NCBI GenBank assembly: GCA_030431455.1
Contig: JAUIJE010000017.1
Location: 62,001 to 126,000 of the forward strand
Source: a bacterium
Lineage (GTDB): Bacteria; Myxococcota; UBA727; JAUIJE01
Reading direction: 5' to 3'
Length of the DNA stretch: 64,000 bases
A model generated the notes under the pieces. The model saw only the letters and a program-made list of their open reading frames with translations, did no database searches and was not told the origin of the DNA. Position 1 is the stretch's first letter. Every line of letters starts with the position of its first letter. Positions 47,358 through 56,600 of the stretch are shown here, one piece after another. Position numbers and translations under genes: made by a program.

Positions 47358-48110
47358 ATGAAGGTCGGACCCAAACAAAGCGGACGCAGCCGCGCGCTCG
47401 AGCAGACCGCGGACAAACTCGCGGACAAAGCAACCGCCCAGCTCGACGAAGCCAAGGCCCATGGCGGCCAAGCCGCCGGGCATGCCCAGCAGGCCGGGCG
47501 CGACATCTCCTCGGCGGCGCAAAAGGCTCTCGACGCGGTCGAGAACGCGGCCGCCTCGGTGGCCAACGCGGTGAGCGGCTCGGCCGTGGCCGTGGCCGGT
47601 GGCGCCGTCGCCATCGCCGAACAGGTGGGCAACGCGGTGGGCGCGGCCCTGCAACACACCGGCCGCGCGTTCATCGCGGTGGGCAACTTCTTCCGCAAAG
47701 TCGGCGGCGGCGCGCAGGTCACGACCCGCACCGTCGAGGGCAAGGACGACGGCCCTTCCCTGTCGCAGCAGCTGTTCCAGCGCTCGCAGGAGAAGTTCCA
47801 GCTCGCGGCCCAGCAGCTCGACCACGCGGTGAACGATTTGGTGGCGAGCGGCGGCGACGTCGGCGCGGCCAGCAAGAACCTCCTGCACGCCGCCCAAGAG
47901 AGCCTGGCCGCGGCCAAGGACCTCGGGGACGCGGCCGTGATCGAAGCCGCCGAGACCGCGGTGGTCGCGGCCCAAGCCGCGGTCGAGGTGCTCGAGACCG
48001 GCGCGGACGGCGCCGGCGCGGCGCTGCAGACCGCGGGCCGGGCATTGGTGAGCAGCGGCAACGCGATCAACACCGCGCGCGGTGACGACACCGCCGTGCG
48101 GAGCGAGTAG
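47358..48110 (+). CDS. Alanine-rich helical protein, copy B
   Basis: 250 residues from ATG 47358, with AGGAG upstream. Same architecture as copy A: charged N-terminal helix (KQSGRSRALEQTADKLADK), Ala-rich amphipathic helices, the shared central TGRAFIAVGNFFRK segment, a polar middle (VEGKDDGPSLSQQLFQRSQ) and the shared C-terminal SGNAINTARGDDTAVR. The conserved end in otherwise drifting sequence suggests a docking or targeting tag. Function not known. Confidence 0.65.
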   Translation: MKVGPKQSGRSRALEQTADKLADKATAQLDEAKAHGGQAAGHAQQAGRDISSAAQKALDAVENAAASVANAVSGSAVAVAGGAVAIAEQVGNAVGAALQHTGRAFIAVGNFFRKVGGGAQVTTRTVEGKDDGPSLSQQLFQRSQEKFQLAAQQLDHAVNDLVASGGDVGAASKNLLHAAQESLAAAKDLGDAAVIEAAETAVVAAQAAVEVLETGADGAGAALQTAGRALVSSGNAINTARGDDTAVRSE

Positions 48111-48152
48111 CCGCGCCCACCGGCACGGTTCTCGACGACGAGCCTCGAAAAC

Positions 48153-48175
48153 GGCGGCCTTTTGGCCGCCTTTTT
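48153..48175 (+). terminator. Intrinsic terminator after copy B
   Basis: GGCGGCC-TTTT-GGCCGCC followed by T5, 42 bp after the stop of the Ala-rich copy B gene. Confidence 0.9.
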
Positions 48176-48208
48176 CAGACGAAGCGATACATCAGCATTG
48201 GGCGGAGG

Positions 48209-48745
48209 CTACTCCAGGTAGGAGTCGGCCATGGCCTTGACCCGGTCGTACAAAGAGCCCGCGGTCATCCACTGAAACAGGCAGCGACCGAACGCGATGC
48301 TGTCCCCGTCGACGAGGTCGATGCGGGCCCGGGCCGCGATGCGCTCGCCGCGCACCTTGGTCCCGTTGGCCGAGCCGGTGTCGACGACAAACCAGCGGGT
48401 GGTGATGTCGGGGTCGCGCGTGAAGTACGCGTGCAGCTTGCTCACCGTGCGGTGGGGGACCGAAATGTCATTGCTCTCGGCCCGGCCCAAGAAGATGCGG
48501 TCTTTGCCCGCGGCCCCGTCGGGTTTTTTCACCGCGATGACCCAATGCCGAATGCGCAGCTGGTCGCCGGGCGGCGGCTGGGGCCGGCTCTCCATGCTCT
48601 CGCCCGACGTGACCAGGGTCTGAAAGCGAAACTCTTCCTCGAGCACCTCGCGCCCAAACAAGAACGGATGACCAAAGCGATCACAGAACGTCGCTTTGGT
48701 CATCGAGCCCGCGATGGGGACGTAGTCCTTGGCCCGCTGGTGCAT
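48209..48745 (-). CDS. FHA-domain protein
   Basis: 178 residues from the second of two ATGs (48745). After a 75-residue N-terminal part, a forkhead-associated domain is clear: IFLGRAESNDISVPHRTVSKLHA (split by eye into GR, S, H/N-type contacts) and VVDTGSANGTKVRGERI. FHA domains bind phosphothreonine peptides. Three Hanks-type kinase genes occur in this window, so a partner is plausible. It follows accC by 36 bp on the same strand. Confidence 0.85.
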   Translation of the reverse strand: MHQRAKDYVPIAGSMTKATFCDRFGHPFLFGREVLEEEFRFQTLVTSGESMESRPQPPPGDQLRIRHWVIAVKKPDGAAGKDRIFLGRAESNDISVPHRTVSKLHAYFTRDPDITTRWFVVDTGSANGTKVRGERIAARARIDLVDGDSIAFGRCLFQWMTAGSLYDRVKAMADSYLE

Positions 48746-48781
48746 CATCGTGTGCAGAGTACCCCGCCCAACCCGCCGGGT

Positions 48782-50128
48782 TCAGCTCTTCTTGCCCAGC
48801 ACCTCGGCGAGGTAGGCGGTGGTGTAGGTGCCGCTGCCGAACGTCTCGTCGCCGAGAATCTCGTCGAACAGCGCGAGGTTGGTCGCGGTGCCCTCGAGGG
48901 TGGTGGCGGCCAGCGCGGCCCGGAGCCGGGCGATGGCCTCGTCGCGGTCCTTGCCGTGGGCGATGACCTTGGCGATGAGCGAATCGTAAAAGGGCGTGAT
49001 CGTGGCCGAGCCATCCACCGCCGCGTCGACGCGCACGCCCTCGCCGGTGGGCCACACGATGCGGGACAGTTCGCCCGGGCTGGGGAAGAACCGCTTCTCG
49101 GGGTCCTCCGCGCACACCCGCGCCTCGATGGCGTGCCCCTGGGGCTTTTTGCCCGCGAGGGCGGCGATGCTTTCCCCCGCCGCGACCTTGAACTGCCACT
49201 CGACCAAGTCGATGCCGAGGGTCATCTCGGTCACGGGGTGCTCGACCTGCAGGCGGGTGTTCATCTCGAGGAAATAGAAGTTCTGGTCGGCGTCGACGAT
49301 GAACTCCACGGTGCCGGCCCCGACGTAGCCCACCGCCTCGGCGACCTTGACCGCGGCCGCGCACATCGCCGCGCGGGTGTCGGCCGAGATGAACGGGCTC
49401 GGGGTCTCCTCGAGGACCTTTTGGTTGCGGCGCTGCACCGAACACTCGCGCTCGAACAAGTGCATCACGTGGCCGTGGGTGTCGCCCAGGACCTGAACCT
49501 CGACGTGGTGGGGCGCGACGATGGCCTTCTCGAGCAGCAGCTCGTTGGAGCCAAAAAACATCTCACCCTTTTTCTGGTTGTCCTCGAACGAGCTGCGCAG
49601 CTTCTTTTCTTTTTTGCACAAGGTCATGCCGATGCCGCCGCCCCCGGCCGACGCCTTGAGCATCACCGGGTATCCGATCTCCTCGGCGAGCTTGACCGCT
49701 TCCTCGACGTCACCGACCGCGCCTTCGCTGCCGGGCACCACCGGCACCCCCGCGGCCTTCACCGCTTGTTTGGCCTCGACCTTGGTGCCCATGACCTTCA
49801 TCGCCGCGGGGGGCGGCCCGATGAAGGTGATGCCGGCGCGTTCGCACGCGCTCACCAGCTCCTCGGACTCGGACAAAAACCCGTACCCAGGATGCAGGGC
49901 GTCCGCCCCGGTCTTTTCTGCCGCGGCGATGACCGCGGCGAGGTTGAGATAGGACTGCTTGGGGGGCGGGGGGCCGAGCAACACGGCCTCATCGGCCTCG
50001 GTCACAAACGGCATGTTCACATCGGCCTCGGAGTGCACCGCGACCACGCCGAGCCCCATTTTTTTTGCCGTGCGCCCGATGCGGCGGGCGATTTCTCCTC
50101 GATTGGCGACCAAGACCTTCTTGAACAT
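48782..50128 (-). CDS. accC: Biotin carboxylase subunit of acetyl/acyl-CoA carboxylase
   Basis: 448 residues, the usual AccC length, without a fused biotinyl domain. Motifs: VLVANRGEIARRIGRTAKK, HPGYGFLSE, ATP-grasp glycine loop KASAGGGGIGM, FERECSVQRRNQK and EMNTRLQVEHPVTE. It carboxylates biotin on a carrier protein using ATP and bicarbonate, for malonyl-CoA or propionyl-CoA carboxylation. The biotin carrier and carboxyltransferase genes are not adjacent, so the acyl-CoA specificity cannot be set. Start ATG 50128 has GGGAGGAGCC upstream. Confidence 0.88.
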   Translation of the reverse strand: MFKKVLVANRGEIARRIGRTAKKMGLGVVAVHSEADVNMPFVTEADEAVLLGPPPPKQSYLNLAAVIAAAEKTGADALHPGYGFLSESEELVSACERAGITFIGPPPAAMKVMGTKVEAKQAVKAAGVPVVPGSEGAVGDVEEAVKLAEEIGYPVMLKASAGGGGIGMTLCKKEKKLRSSFEDNQKKGEMFFGSNELLLEKAIVAPHHVEVQVLGDTHGHVMHLFERECSVQRRNQKVLEETPSPFISADTRAAMCAAAVKVAEAVGYVGAGTVEFIVDADQNFYFLEMNTRLQVEHPVTEMTLGIDLVEWQFKVAAGESIAALAGKKPQGHAIEARVCAEDPEKRFFPSPGELSRIVWPTGEGVRVDAAVDGSATITPFYDSLIAKVIAHGKDRDEAIARLRAALAATTLEGTATNLALFDEILGDETFGSGTYTTAYLAEVLGKKS

Positions 50129-50287
50129 GGCTCCTCCCTGCCCTCGCCTTGCCGCCTTGGCCGCGGTTCGCCAAGAGGGAAGTTTTCACCTCACATGGCG
50201 TTTTTCGATAGGATTCTGGCGTCCTGACTCGCGCCCTGGAGCCTCGCCATCGTCTCCGTCACCTCCGAGACCCAAGACGACCTGCCC

Positions 50288-52060
50288 ATGGGACTGACCG
50301 TGCTCGGTCGGTACGACATTTTGGGCAAGCTGACCCAAGGGGGCATGGCCGAGGTGTACCTCGCCCGGCAGCTGGGTCCGGCCAACTACCAAAAGCTCGT
50401 CGTGATCAAGCGGGTGCGGCCCCACCTCGCCACCGACAAGGACTTCGTGGCGATGTTCGTCAACGAGGCGCGGCTCGCGGCGTTGATCAACCACCCCAAC
50501 GTCGTGAGCATCTTCGACCTGGGGAACGAGGGCGACAACTGGTACCTGGCCATGGAGTACCTCGACGGGCGCGACATGCTCCAGATCGGCCGGGCCTGCC
50601 GCCAGCACAACAAGGCCGTGCCGTTCGACGTCACCGCGCGCATCGTCGCCGACGCCTGCGCCGGGCTCGACCACGCCCACCGGCTGTGCGGCAGCGACGG
50701 CAAACACCTGAATCTTGTGCACCGGGACATGTCCCCCGAGAACATCCTCATCACGTTCGACGGCTCGGTGAAGGTGCTCGACTTTGGCATCGCCAAGGCC
50801 CGCGACAACCAGCTGCGCACCCAGGCGGGCCAAATCAAAGGCAAGCTCGGCTACGTCGCCCCCGAGGCGATCAAGGGCGAGACCCTCGACGCGCGCGCGG
50901 ACATCTTCGCCATCGGGGCCACGCTCTACCTGTTCTTGTGCGGGCGGCCGGCGTTCTCGGGCAACAACCCCATGGAGGTGTTCGAAAAGTCGCTCCAGCC
51001 CCCCGTCCCCCCGAGCAAACTCAACCCCATGGTGCCCAAGGCCCTCGAGGCCATCTGCATGAAGTGCCTCGAACAGAACCCGCAAAAGCGGTTCAAGACC
51101 GCCGGGGATTTGCGCACCGCCCTCGAGAGCCACCTCGCCACCGCCCGGCGGCCCCTGGGCCCGCAACAGCTCGCGCACTTCATGCGCATCCTGTTCCCCG
51201 CCGACACCGACCCGGTGCGCAAGCGCACGGAACAACTGATCGAAAACGCCCCGCCCCCCGACGAGGCCGCCCTCGACGAGGACGCCGGCCCGGCCACCGC
51301 CGCGACCGAGGCGCTGGCCACCCAGCAGGCGCCGCCGTCGTCCGAACACGAGGCCACCGCCATCGTCACCGAGCAAGAGCTGCGCTCGGCCCGCGCCCCC
51401 GCCACCGTCGACCTCCCGTCGACGCCGCGCGCGGGCTACCACCTGCGGTCGGTCAGCCTGCCCGACCAGGTGCCGGAAGCGACGATGACCGAAGCCCGCG
51501 CGCCCCAGGCCGCGGCCCCGTTCGCCACGTCGGAAAGCGGGGGCGAGAGCTCGTCGGACTCCGAAAAAACCTTGGTGGGCCTGGCCCCCTCCCAGGTCGC
51601 CGACGACATCGACATCGACACCGACGAGGGCGCGTCCTCCGGGTCGATGACCGCGCTGCCCCCCTCGGGCTCGGGCTCCGAAGAGGCCGACCTCAACCCC
51701 GACGCGTTCCTCGGCGACCTCGGGGGCATGACCGCGGAGAGCGAAGCGCTCTTTTCCGACTCGGACGGGCCCGACCTGCCCCCGCCCCCCGTCGGGGACG
51801 ACCCGCCGTTCCCCCCGCTGGGGGACAACGATCTCGCCCCCCCCGCGGGGCCGCCCGGCCTGGTGCCGATGACCGACGCGAGCATTCCCCAGCCGACCTT
51901 TCCGGTGGCGGCCGAGCACGTGCCGGCGCCGTTTGGTCGTCGGGCGATGGCCTTCGGGGTGGGGCTGGTGGTCGGGACCGGCATCATCACCGGCGGGCTC
52001 TTTGCGATGGGGGACCTGATGCCCGCCATCGCCTACCTACGCAGTCTCATTGGGGCCTGA
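50288..52060 (+). CDS. Hanks-type Ser/Thr protein kinase with C-terminal TM helix
   Basis: 590 residues. All catalytic motifs are intact: GGMAEVYLA Gly loop, VVIKRV Lys, HRDMSPENI, DFGIAKA and YVAPEAI. The kinase domain spans about 8-290, followed by a long acidic Pro/Ala linker and one TM helix near the C-terminus (FGVGLVVGTGIITGGLFAM), leaving almost no periplasmic part. HRD-M-SPENI is typical of myxobacterial Pkn kinases. Divergent from accC. It should be active, unlike the degenerate kinase at 2835. ATG 50288 directly precedes the domain. Confidence 0.92.
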   Translation: MGLTVLGRYDILGKLTQGGMAEVYLARQLGPANYQKLVVIKRVRPHLATDKDFVAMFVNEARLAALINHPNVVSIFDLGNEGDNWYLAMEYLDGRDMLQIGRACRQHNKAVPFDVTARIVADACAGLDHAHRLCGSDGKHLNLVHRDMSPENILITFDGSVKVLDFGIAKARDNQLRTQAGQIKGKLGYVAPEAIKGETLDARADIFAIGATLYLFLCGRPAFSGNNPMEVFEKSLQPPVPPSKLNPMVPKALEAICMKCLEQNPQKRFKTAGDLRTALESHLATARRPLGPQQLAHFMRILFPADTDPVRKRTEQLIENAPPPDEAALDEDAGPATAATEALATQQAPPSSEHEATAIVTEQELRSARAPATVDLPSTPRAGYHLRSVSLPDQVPEATMTEARAPQAAAPFATSESGGESSSDSEKTLVGLAPSQVADDIDIDTDEGASSGSMTALPPSGSGSEEADLNPDAFLGDLGGMTAESEALFSDSDGPDLPPPPVGDDPPFPPLGDNDLAPPAGPPGLVPMTDASIPQPTFPVAAEHVPAPFGRRAMAFGVGLVVGTGIITGGLFAMGDLMPAIAYLRSLIGA

Positions 52061-52075
52061 GCGCGCGGCGGTGCG

Positions 52076-52741
52076 TCACGGCGCGGGGGCGTCGAGGCGG
52101 GCGGCGCGTTGGCCGACCCGCATGGGCTCGAGCAGCCGCCGGGGGGCGGGGAACATCGTGGCTTGGAGCAGCTCTTGGCGCACGGTCGCGACCATGTTCT
52201 CGTCGAGGCGGTCGCCGCTGTGCAGCGCGAGATAGGCCCGGGCCCGGCGCACGAACCGGTCCTCGTAGGACATGCGCCCGGCGTAGTGCACCAGCTGGGT
52301 CAACACCCCGAGACCGGTGGCCTCGAGGGCCACCGCCCGGCGGGACAAGGCACGGTCGAACGCGGCCCGCTCGGTGGCGCTGGCGTCGCGCGGATACGGC
52401 ACCCGCCGAATGCGCGACGCGAGGTCGAGGTGGAGCTCCCCGAGCCGCACGAGGGCGAGCACCCGCTCTTGCGGGCGGTCGGCGTCTTGCACGACGTCGA
52501 GGTAAGACAGGCGCAGCCCCTGCAATCGGTTGGTGGCCTCTTCGATGCGCACGAACACGTCGCGCTCGGCCAAGGGGGCCCCATCCTCGTCGCGATCGAG
52601 GGGCGCGCTGACGAACCGCGAGAACCGGTCTTCGAGGACCAACACCTTGTGTTTGGCCGCGCGGGCGTTGCCGGCGTGGTCGGGCGTGCTCGCGCAGGCG
52701 CCGAGCCAGACCAAAGACACAAAAACCCACGCTGTCCGCAT
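52076..52741 (-). CDS. Lipoprotein of unknown function
   Basis: 221 residues from ATG 52741 (MRTAWVFVSLVWLGACAS), a signal peptide with lipobox LGAC; the frame open upstream to 52858 has no signal. The mature protein is Arg/Leu/Ala-rich and helical (RLSYLDVVQDADRPQERVLA). It is convergent with the kinase gene (15 bp apart) and divergent from the 5'-nucleotidase-domain gene. No family recognised. Confidence 0.6.
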   Translation of the reverse strand: MRTAWVFVSLVWLGACASTPDHAGNARAAKHKVLVLEDRFSRFVSAPLDRDEDGAPLAERDVFVRIEEATNRLQGLRLSYLDVVQDADRPQERVLALVRLGELHLDLASRIRRVPYPRDASATERAAFDRALSRRAVALEATGLGVLTQLVHYAGRMSYEDRFVRRARAYLALHSGDRLDENMVATVRQELLQATMFPAPRRLLEPMRVGQRAARLDAPAP

Positions 52742-52881
52742 ACGGTGATTGTATCGACCCGCGCGGCACGCGCCAAAAGCCACGCCGCGGCCACAGGTGG
52801 GCGCACATCCGACATGTCGCGGCGGGGCTTTGTGGGTACACTGCCGGTGGTGGGCCAACCGATCGGCCGGTGAGGTGTGCG

Positions 52882-53781
52882 GTGCGGGTGCTGCTTTTGA
52901 CGACGCTGATGGCGACCGGGGCGCAGGTCGGGTGCGTGCAGTTCAACGAGTGTGACGTCGAGCGGGGCGCCCGGTTGGGCGCGGCGGCCATCGACCTGGA
53001 CATCCGCGAGAACATCGTGCGCACCCAGGAGACGGCCATCGGCAACATGGTCGCCGACGCCATCCTCGCCACCGGCCGCGCGGTGTGCACCGACGGGGGG
53101 AGCGCCCCCTGCCCGGACTTTGCCCTGCAAAACAGCGGCGGCCTGCGCGAAGAGACCGCCTGCGGCAGCCGCGAGACCATCGAAGCGGGCAACATCTTCG
53201 AGAGCGATGTGCGCGACCTGCTCCCCTTCGAGAACGAGATCGTCGTCGTGCGCCTCACCGGGGCCGACGTCCGGCTCGGCCTCGAGCGCGCGGTCAGCCA
53301 GGTCGGCCAGATCGGCGAGGCCGCGGCGGTGGGCTATTTCCTCTCGGTGAGCGGTCTGTCGTTCGACGTGAGCTGCGCGGGCACGTCGCAGACCGTCGAT
53401 CCCGAGGGCCGCGCCATCCTCAACCGCGGCACCCGCGTGTCCAACATCCTGATCAACGACCCCAACGGCGACCCCTACCCGCTCGATGACGAGGCCGAGT
53501 ACGAAGTGATCATGAACGCGTACATCGCCTCGGGGAACGACGGCTTTTTGGCGTTCTTGCTGCGCGACAACCTCGAGGTTGTGTTCGGCGACGACGGCGA
53601 ACCGATCGCAAAGATGAACGCCGAGCAGGATCGGGTGCTCACGTCCTCGGGCACCCAGGTCACCGACCAAAACGCCGCGGTCGCGTACATCGAGGCCTCC
53701 GACCGCGCGGGCATCGCCGTGGGCCGCCCCGCCGAGGGCCGCATCCGCATCGCCCCCGACTGCTTCGCGCTCGAACCATAG
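52882..53781 (+). CDS. Exported stand-alone 5'-nucleotidase C-terminal domain protein
   Basis: 299 residues. GTG 52882 is chosen because GAGG lies 7 bp before it; a GTG at 52870 adds four residues. After a signal peptide comes a 5_nucleotid_C-type domain: ETAIGNMVADAIL, FALQNSGGLRE, GNIFESDVRDLLPFENEIVV, LTGADVRLGLE, and IMNAYIASGNDGF (nucleoside-stacking segment). The N-terminal metallophosphoesterase domain that carries the metal site in UshA-type enzymes is missing. It may bind nucleotides without cleaving them, or act with a separate catalytic partner. Confidence 0.8.
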   Translation: MRVLLLTTLMATGAQVGCVQFNECDVERGARLGAAAIDLDIRENIVRTQETAIGNMVADAILATGRAVCTDGGSAPCPDFALQNSGGLREETACGSRETIEAGNIFESDVRDLLPFENEIVVVRLTGADVRLGLERAVSQVGQIGEAAAVGYFLSVSGLSFDVSCAGTSQTVDPEGRAILNRGTRVSNILINDPNGDPYPLDDEAEYEVIMNAYIASGNDGFLAFLLRDNLEVVFGDDGEPIAKMNAEQDRVLTSSGTQVTDQNAAVAYIEASDRAGIAVGRPAEGRIRIAPDCFALEP

Positions 53782-53824
53782 GCCGCGCCCCGATAAGCGG
53801 TTGATCGTCGCGGGCGGCTCGTCC

Positions 53825-55228
53825 ATGGTCCGCGCGATGTGGCGCCTCCTGCCCCTGTGTGTGCTCCTCTGCGGCCCGGCCGGGGCGTTGCCCCCCGACG
53901 AGGACACCCCCACCGACCCGGTCCTGGGCGAGGACGACGAAGACCCGCTCCAGCTCGGCCCGGTCGATGACGAGCTGCGCGACCTGCTGCTGGGGGGCGA
54001 CGGCGCGTCCCACGACCCCTTCGACGACGTCACCTTGATCACCGCCGGCCGGCTCCGGGTCGAGCTGCTCGACGTCGATGTACAAAATGACGCCACCCTC
54101 GCGCCCCAGCTGGTGTTGTCGGGCCGGGCCGGCCTGGCGCTCCCCCTCGGCGACCACCGGGTCACGGTGGTGCTGGGCGACGGCGTGCGTTTGGGCGAAG
54201 GCTTGAGCGCGGGGTCCGTGTCCGCGCTCAACCCGTTGTACGAGGTGAAGCTCGACCTCAGCCTGGGGGCATTTGGCCAGCCGGCCACGGTCACGGTGGG
54301 GCGCATGGCCTACCAGGTCGCGGACGGGCGGTACCTCGGCCACCGGTGGTTTCACCCGCGGTTCGGCGTGACCTACGACGGGGCCGCGGTGTCGTTGCCC
54401 TTGGGCCCGGTTTTGTTGCGGGGGGCGGCCTTTTACCTCGGGCCCTACGACGCGCTCGATGCCCAAAAGACCTCGTTCGTGACCGCGGTGGACGGCAACT
54501 ACGAAGAGACGTTCTTCGACTGGCTGCACATCGAGACCACCGCGTACGGTCTCGCCCACAAAGACGGCACCCCCGAGCGGCTGAGCGTGGACCCGATCAA
54601 CGTCGGCACCCTGGGCGCGCGGGTCGCGGGCACCGCCTATGGCGCGTTTGTGCGCGCGGGTCTCGACGGCCAGGTCCAGGTCCGGGACGACAACCCCCTC
54701 GCCCCCGCGGGCCAAGCTGTGCACGGCGAGACGAGCATCGGGTACGCCCCCCGCTTGTCACTGTTTGACCAGACCCTGGTCCCCCGCGTCGAGATCGCGG
54801 CCGAGAGCACCTGGGGCACGGCGGTGGCCGGTCGCGTGCTGCGGCTGCCCAACGGCGCGGTGCACGTGTTCTTGGGCAACCTCGACCTGTTCGCCCCGGA
54901 CAACATCACCGCCGCCACCGCGCTCATCGGGGCCACGGTCAATGACCGGCTGGCCTGCGACCTCTCGGTGCACACCTTCCTGCTCACCGACCCCGGCGCC
55001 CCCCTCATCGGGGCCCAAGGGGACACGATCTTACCGGTGGACCCGTCGAGGAGCGCGCGGTTTGTCGGCACGGAAGTGGACGGCACGGTCTCGCTGCGCG
55101 TGCACGAGGCGATTCAGCTCGTGGGCCAGTACGGCATCATCCTGTTCGGCGATGCGCTCCCCAACCGGCCGGTGACGCAGCGCCTGCTGATGTGGGTCGA
55201 GTTTCAACACGACGTGGGCGGGGGCTGA
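53825..55228 (+). CDS. Putative outer-membrane beta-barrel protein
   Basis: 467 residues from ATG 53825. The signal peptide (MWRLLPLCVLLCGPAGA) is followed by an acidic stretch, then a chain of alternating short strands with aromatic girdle residues (DVTLITAGRLRVELLDVDV, YEVKLDLSLGA, AYQVADGRYLG, RLLMWVEFQHD). The last residues (VGGG) lack the usual terminal Phe. The overall pattern is that of an alginate-export/porin-like barrel; substrate unknown. The kinase gene starts 2 bp after the stop, so they form one transcription unit. Confidence 0.65.
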   Translation: MVRAMWRLLPLCVLLCGPAGALPPDEDTPTDPVLGEDDEDPLQLGPVDDELRDLLLGGDGASHDPFDDVTLITAGRLRVELLDVDVQNDATLAPQLVLSGRAGLALPLGDHRVTVVLGDGVRLGEGLSAGSVSALNPLYEVKLDLSLGAFGQPATVTVGRMAYQVADGRYLGHRWFHPRFGVTYDGAAVSLPLGPVLLRGAAFYLGPYDALDAQKTSFVTAVDGNYEETFFDWLHIETTAYGLAHKDGTPERLSVDPINVGTLGARVAGTAYGAFVRAGLDGQVQVRDDNPLAPAGQAVHGETSIGYAPRLSLFDQTLVPRVEIAAESTWGTAVAGRVLRLPNGAVHVFLGNLDLFAPDNITAATALIGATVNDRLACDLSVHTFLLTDPGAPLIGAQGDTILPVDPSRSARFVGTEVDGTVSLRVHEAIQLVGQYGIILFGDALPNRPVTQRLLMWVEFQHDVGGG

Positions 55229-55230
55229 GC

Positions 55231-56553
55231 ATGACCCGCGAGCACGCCCCCACCGAACCCTTCGCCGATCCCGCGGACGCCACCGACAAGGTTGAGGGCG
55301 AACCCACGCGCCGCGACGAGGGCGCGCCCCCCCTCTCGTCCGCCCCCACCGCGCGGCACGACACCGACGCGCAGGCCGCCGCCCCCGACGCGGTCACCGA
55401 GAGCGACGCCGCCCCGGTGGCCCCCGCCGCGCCCCCCCTCGACGACGAGTTCGTCTCCCCGCCGCTCACCCCGTCGCGCATCGCGGCCGCGGCCCGGGCC
55501 TCAGCCCTGGACGACGTGCGGTACCGCGTCACCGAGACCTTGGGGCGCGGGGGCATGGGCGAGGTGGTGCGGGCCAAGGACCAGCGGCTGTTGCGCGACG
55601 TGGCCCTGAAGCGGGTCCGCCAGGCCGACGCCGAGTCGGTGGCCCGCTTCACCGCGGAGGCCCGCATCGGGGGACAGCTCGACCACCCCGCGGTGCTGCC
55701 GGTGTACGACTACGGGCTCGACGAGAGCGGCGCGCCGTATTTCGCGATGAAGCTCGTCGACGGGCACCTGACCCTGCACCAAGTTCTGCACCGGCTGCGG
55801 GCGGGCGATGAAGACACATTGGCGACGTGGAGTTTTCAGCGCCGGGTGGCGTTGGCCCAGACCCTCTGCCGGGCGCTGGCCCATGCCCACAGCCGGGGTG
55901 TGATCCACCGCGACCTCAAGCCGGCGAACATCGTGCTCGGCACCCACGGGGAGGTGTACATCGTCGACTGGGGCATCGCCCAGGTCGACAGCGAAAGCCC
56001 CCACAGCGTGCAGCTGTCCGACGAGGTCCGCACCGCGCTGGACAAGTACGAGGCCGAAGGGGTGGTGGGCACGCTCCCGTACATGGCCCCCGAGCACCTC
56101 CTGCACGGCACCTGCACCCCCGCGTCCGATACATTTTCATTGTGCGTGATCCTGTACGAGCTGCTCACGCTGGTGCACCCCTTCGACGGGGCCACCACCC
56201 CCGAAGAGATGATGCGGGCCCACCAGGCCCTGCCCCCGACCCGCGCCGAGGCCCACAAAGACCCCCGCTACGGCCGCGTGCCGCGGGCGTTGAGCCAGCT
56301 TTTGACCCGGGGCCTGGCCCTCGACCCGGGGGCGCGGTTTGCCTCGACCACCGAGCTCGAGGCGTCGCTGCAAAAATGGCTCGAAGGGGCTTCGCCGGTG
56401 GTCTGTCCCGGCACCCTGATGCAACGTCTGTTCGCCCGGGCGATCTATCTCATCGACCAGCACCCGGTGGCCTATCCCATCGCCCTGGTGGTGCTGTTCT
56501 GCGTGGGGTTGGGCCTGACCGTGAACGCCGGCCTCGATCTCATCCTCCGCTGA
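55231..56553 (+). CDS. Ser/Thr protein kinase with DWG motif and C-terminal TM helix
   Basis: 440 residues from ATG 55231, with GGGGG just upstream and 2 bp from the beta-barrel gene. An acidic Ala/Pro N-terminal 85 residues precede the kinase domain (about 88-385): GRGGMGEVVRA, VALKRV, HRDLKPANI, then DWGIAQV in place of DFG, and YMAPEHL. The Asp that binds Mg2+ is kept, so the Phe-to-Trp change need not abolish activity. A C-terminal TM helix (IALVVLFCVGLGLTVNAGL) anchors it to the inner membrane. Confidence 0.88.
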   Translation: MTREHAPTEPFADPADATDKVEGEPTRRDEGAPPLSSAPTARHDTDAQAAAPDAVTESDAAPVAPAAPPLDDEFVSPPLTPSRIAAAARASALDDVRYRVTETLGRGGMGEVVRAKDQRLLRDVALKRVRQADAESVARFTAEARIGGQLDHPAVLPVYDYGLDESGAPYFAMKLVDGHLTLHQVLHRLRAGDEDTLATWSFQRRVALAQTLCRALAHAHSRGVIHRDLKPANIVLGTHGEVYIVDWGIAQVDSESPHSVQLSDEVRTALDKYEAEGVVGTLPYMAPEHLLHGTCTPASDTFSLCVILYELLTLVHPFDGATTPEEMMRAHQALPPTRAEAHKDPRYGRVPRALSQLLTRGLALDPGARFASTTELEASLQKWLEGASPVVCPGTLMQRLFARAIYLIDQHPVAYPIALVVLFCVGLGLTVNAGLDLILR

Positions 56554-56600
56554 CGCAATACAAAACCGAAGTGCGGGCTAGTCGGGCGTCTGCATGGGCC

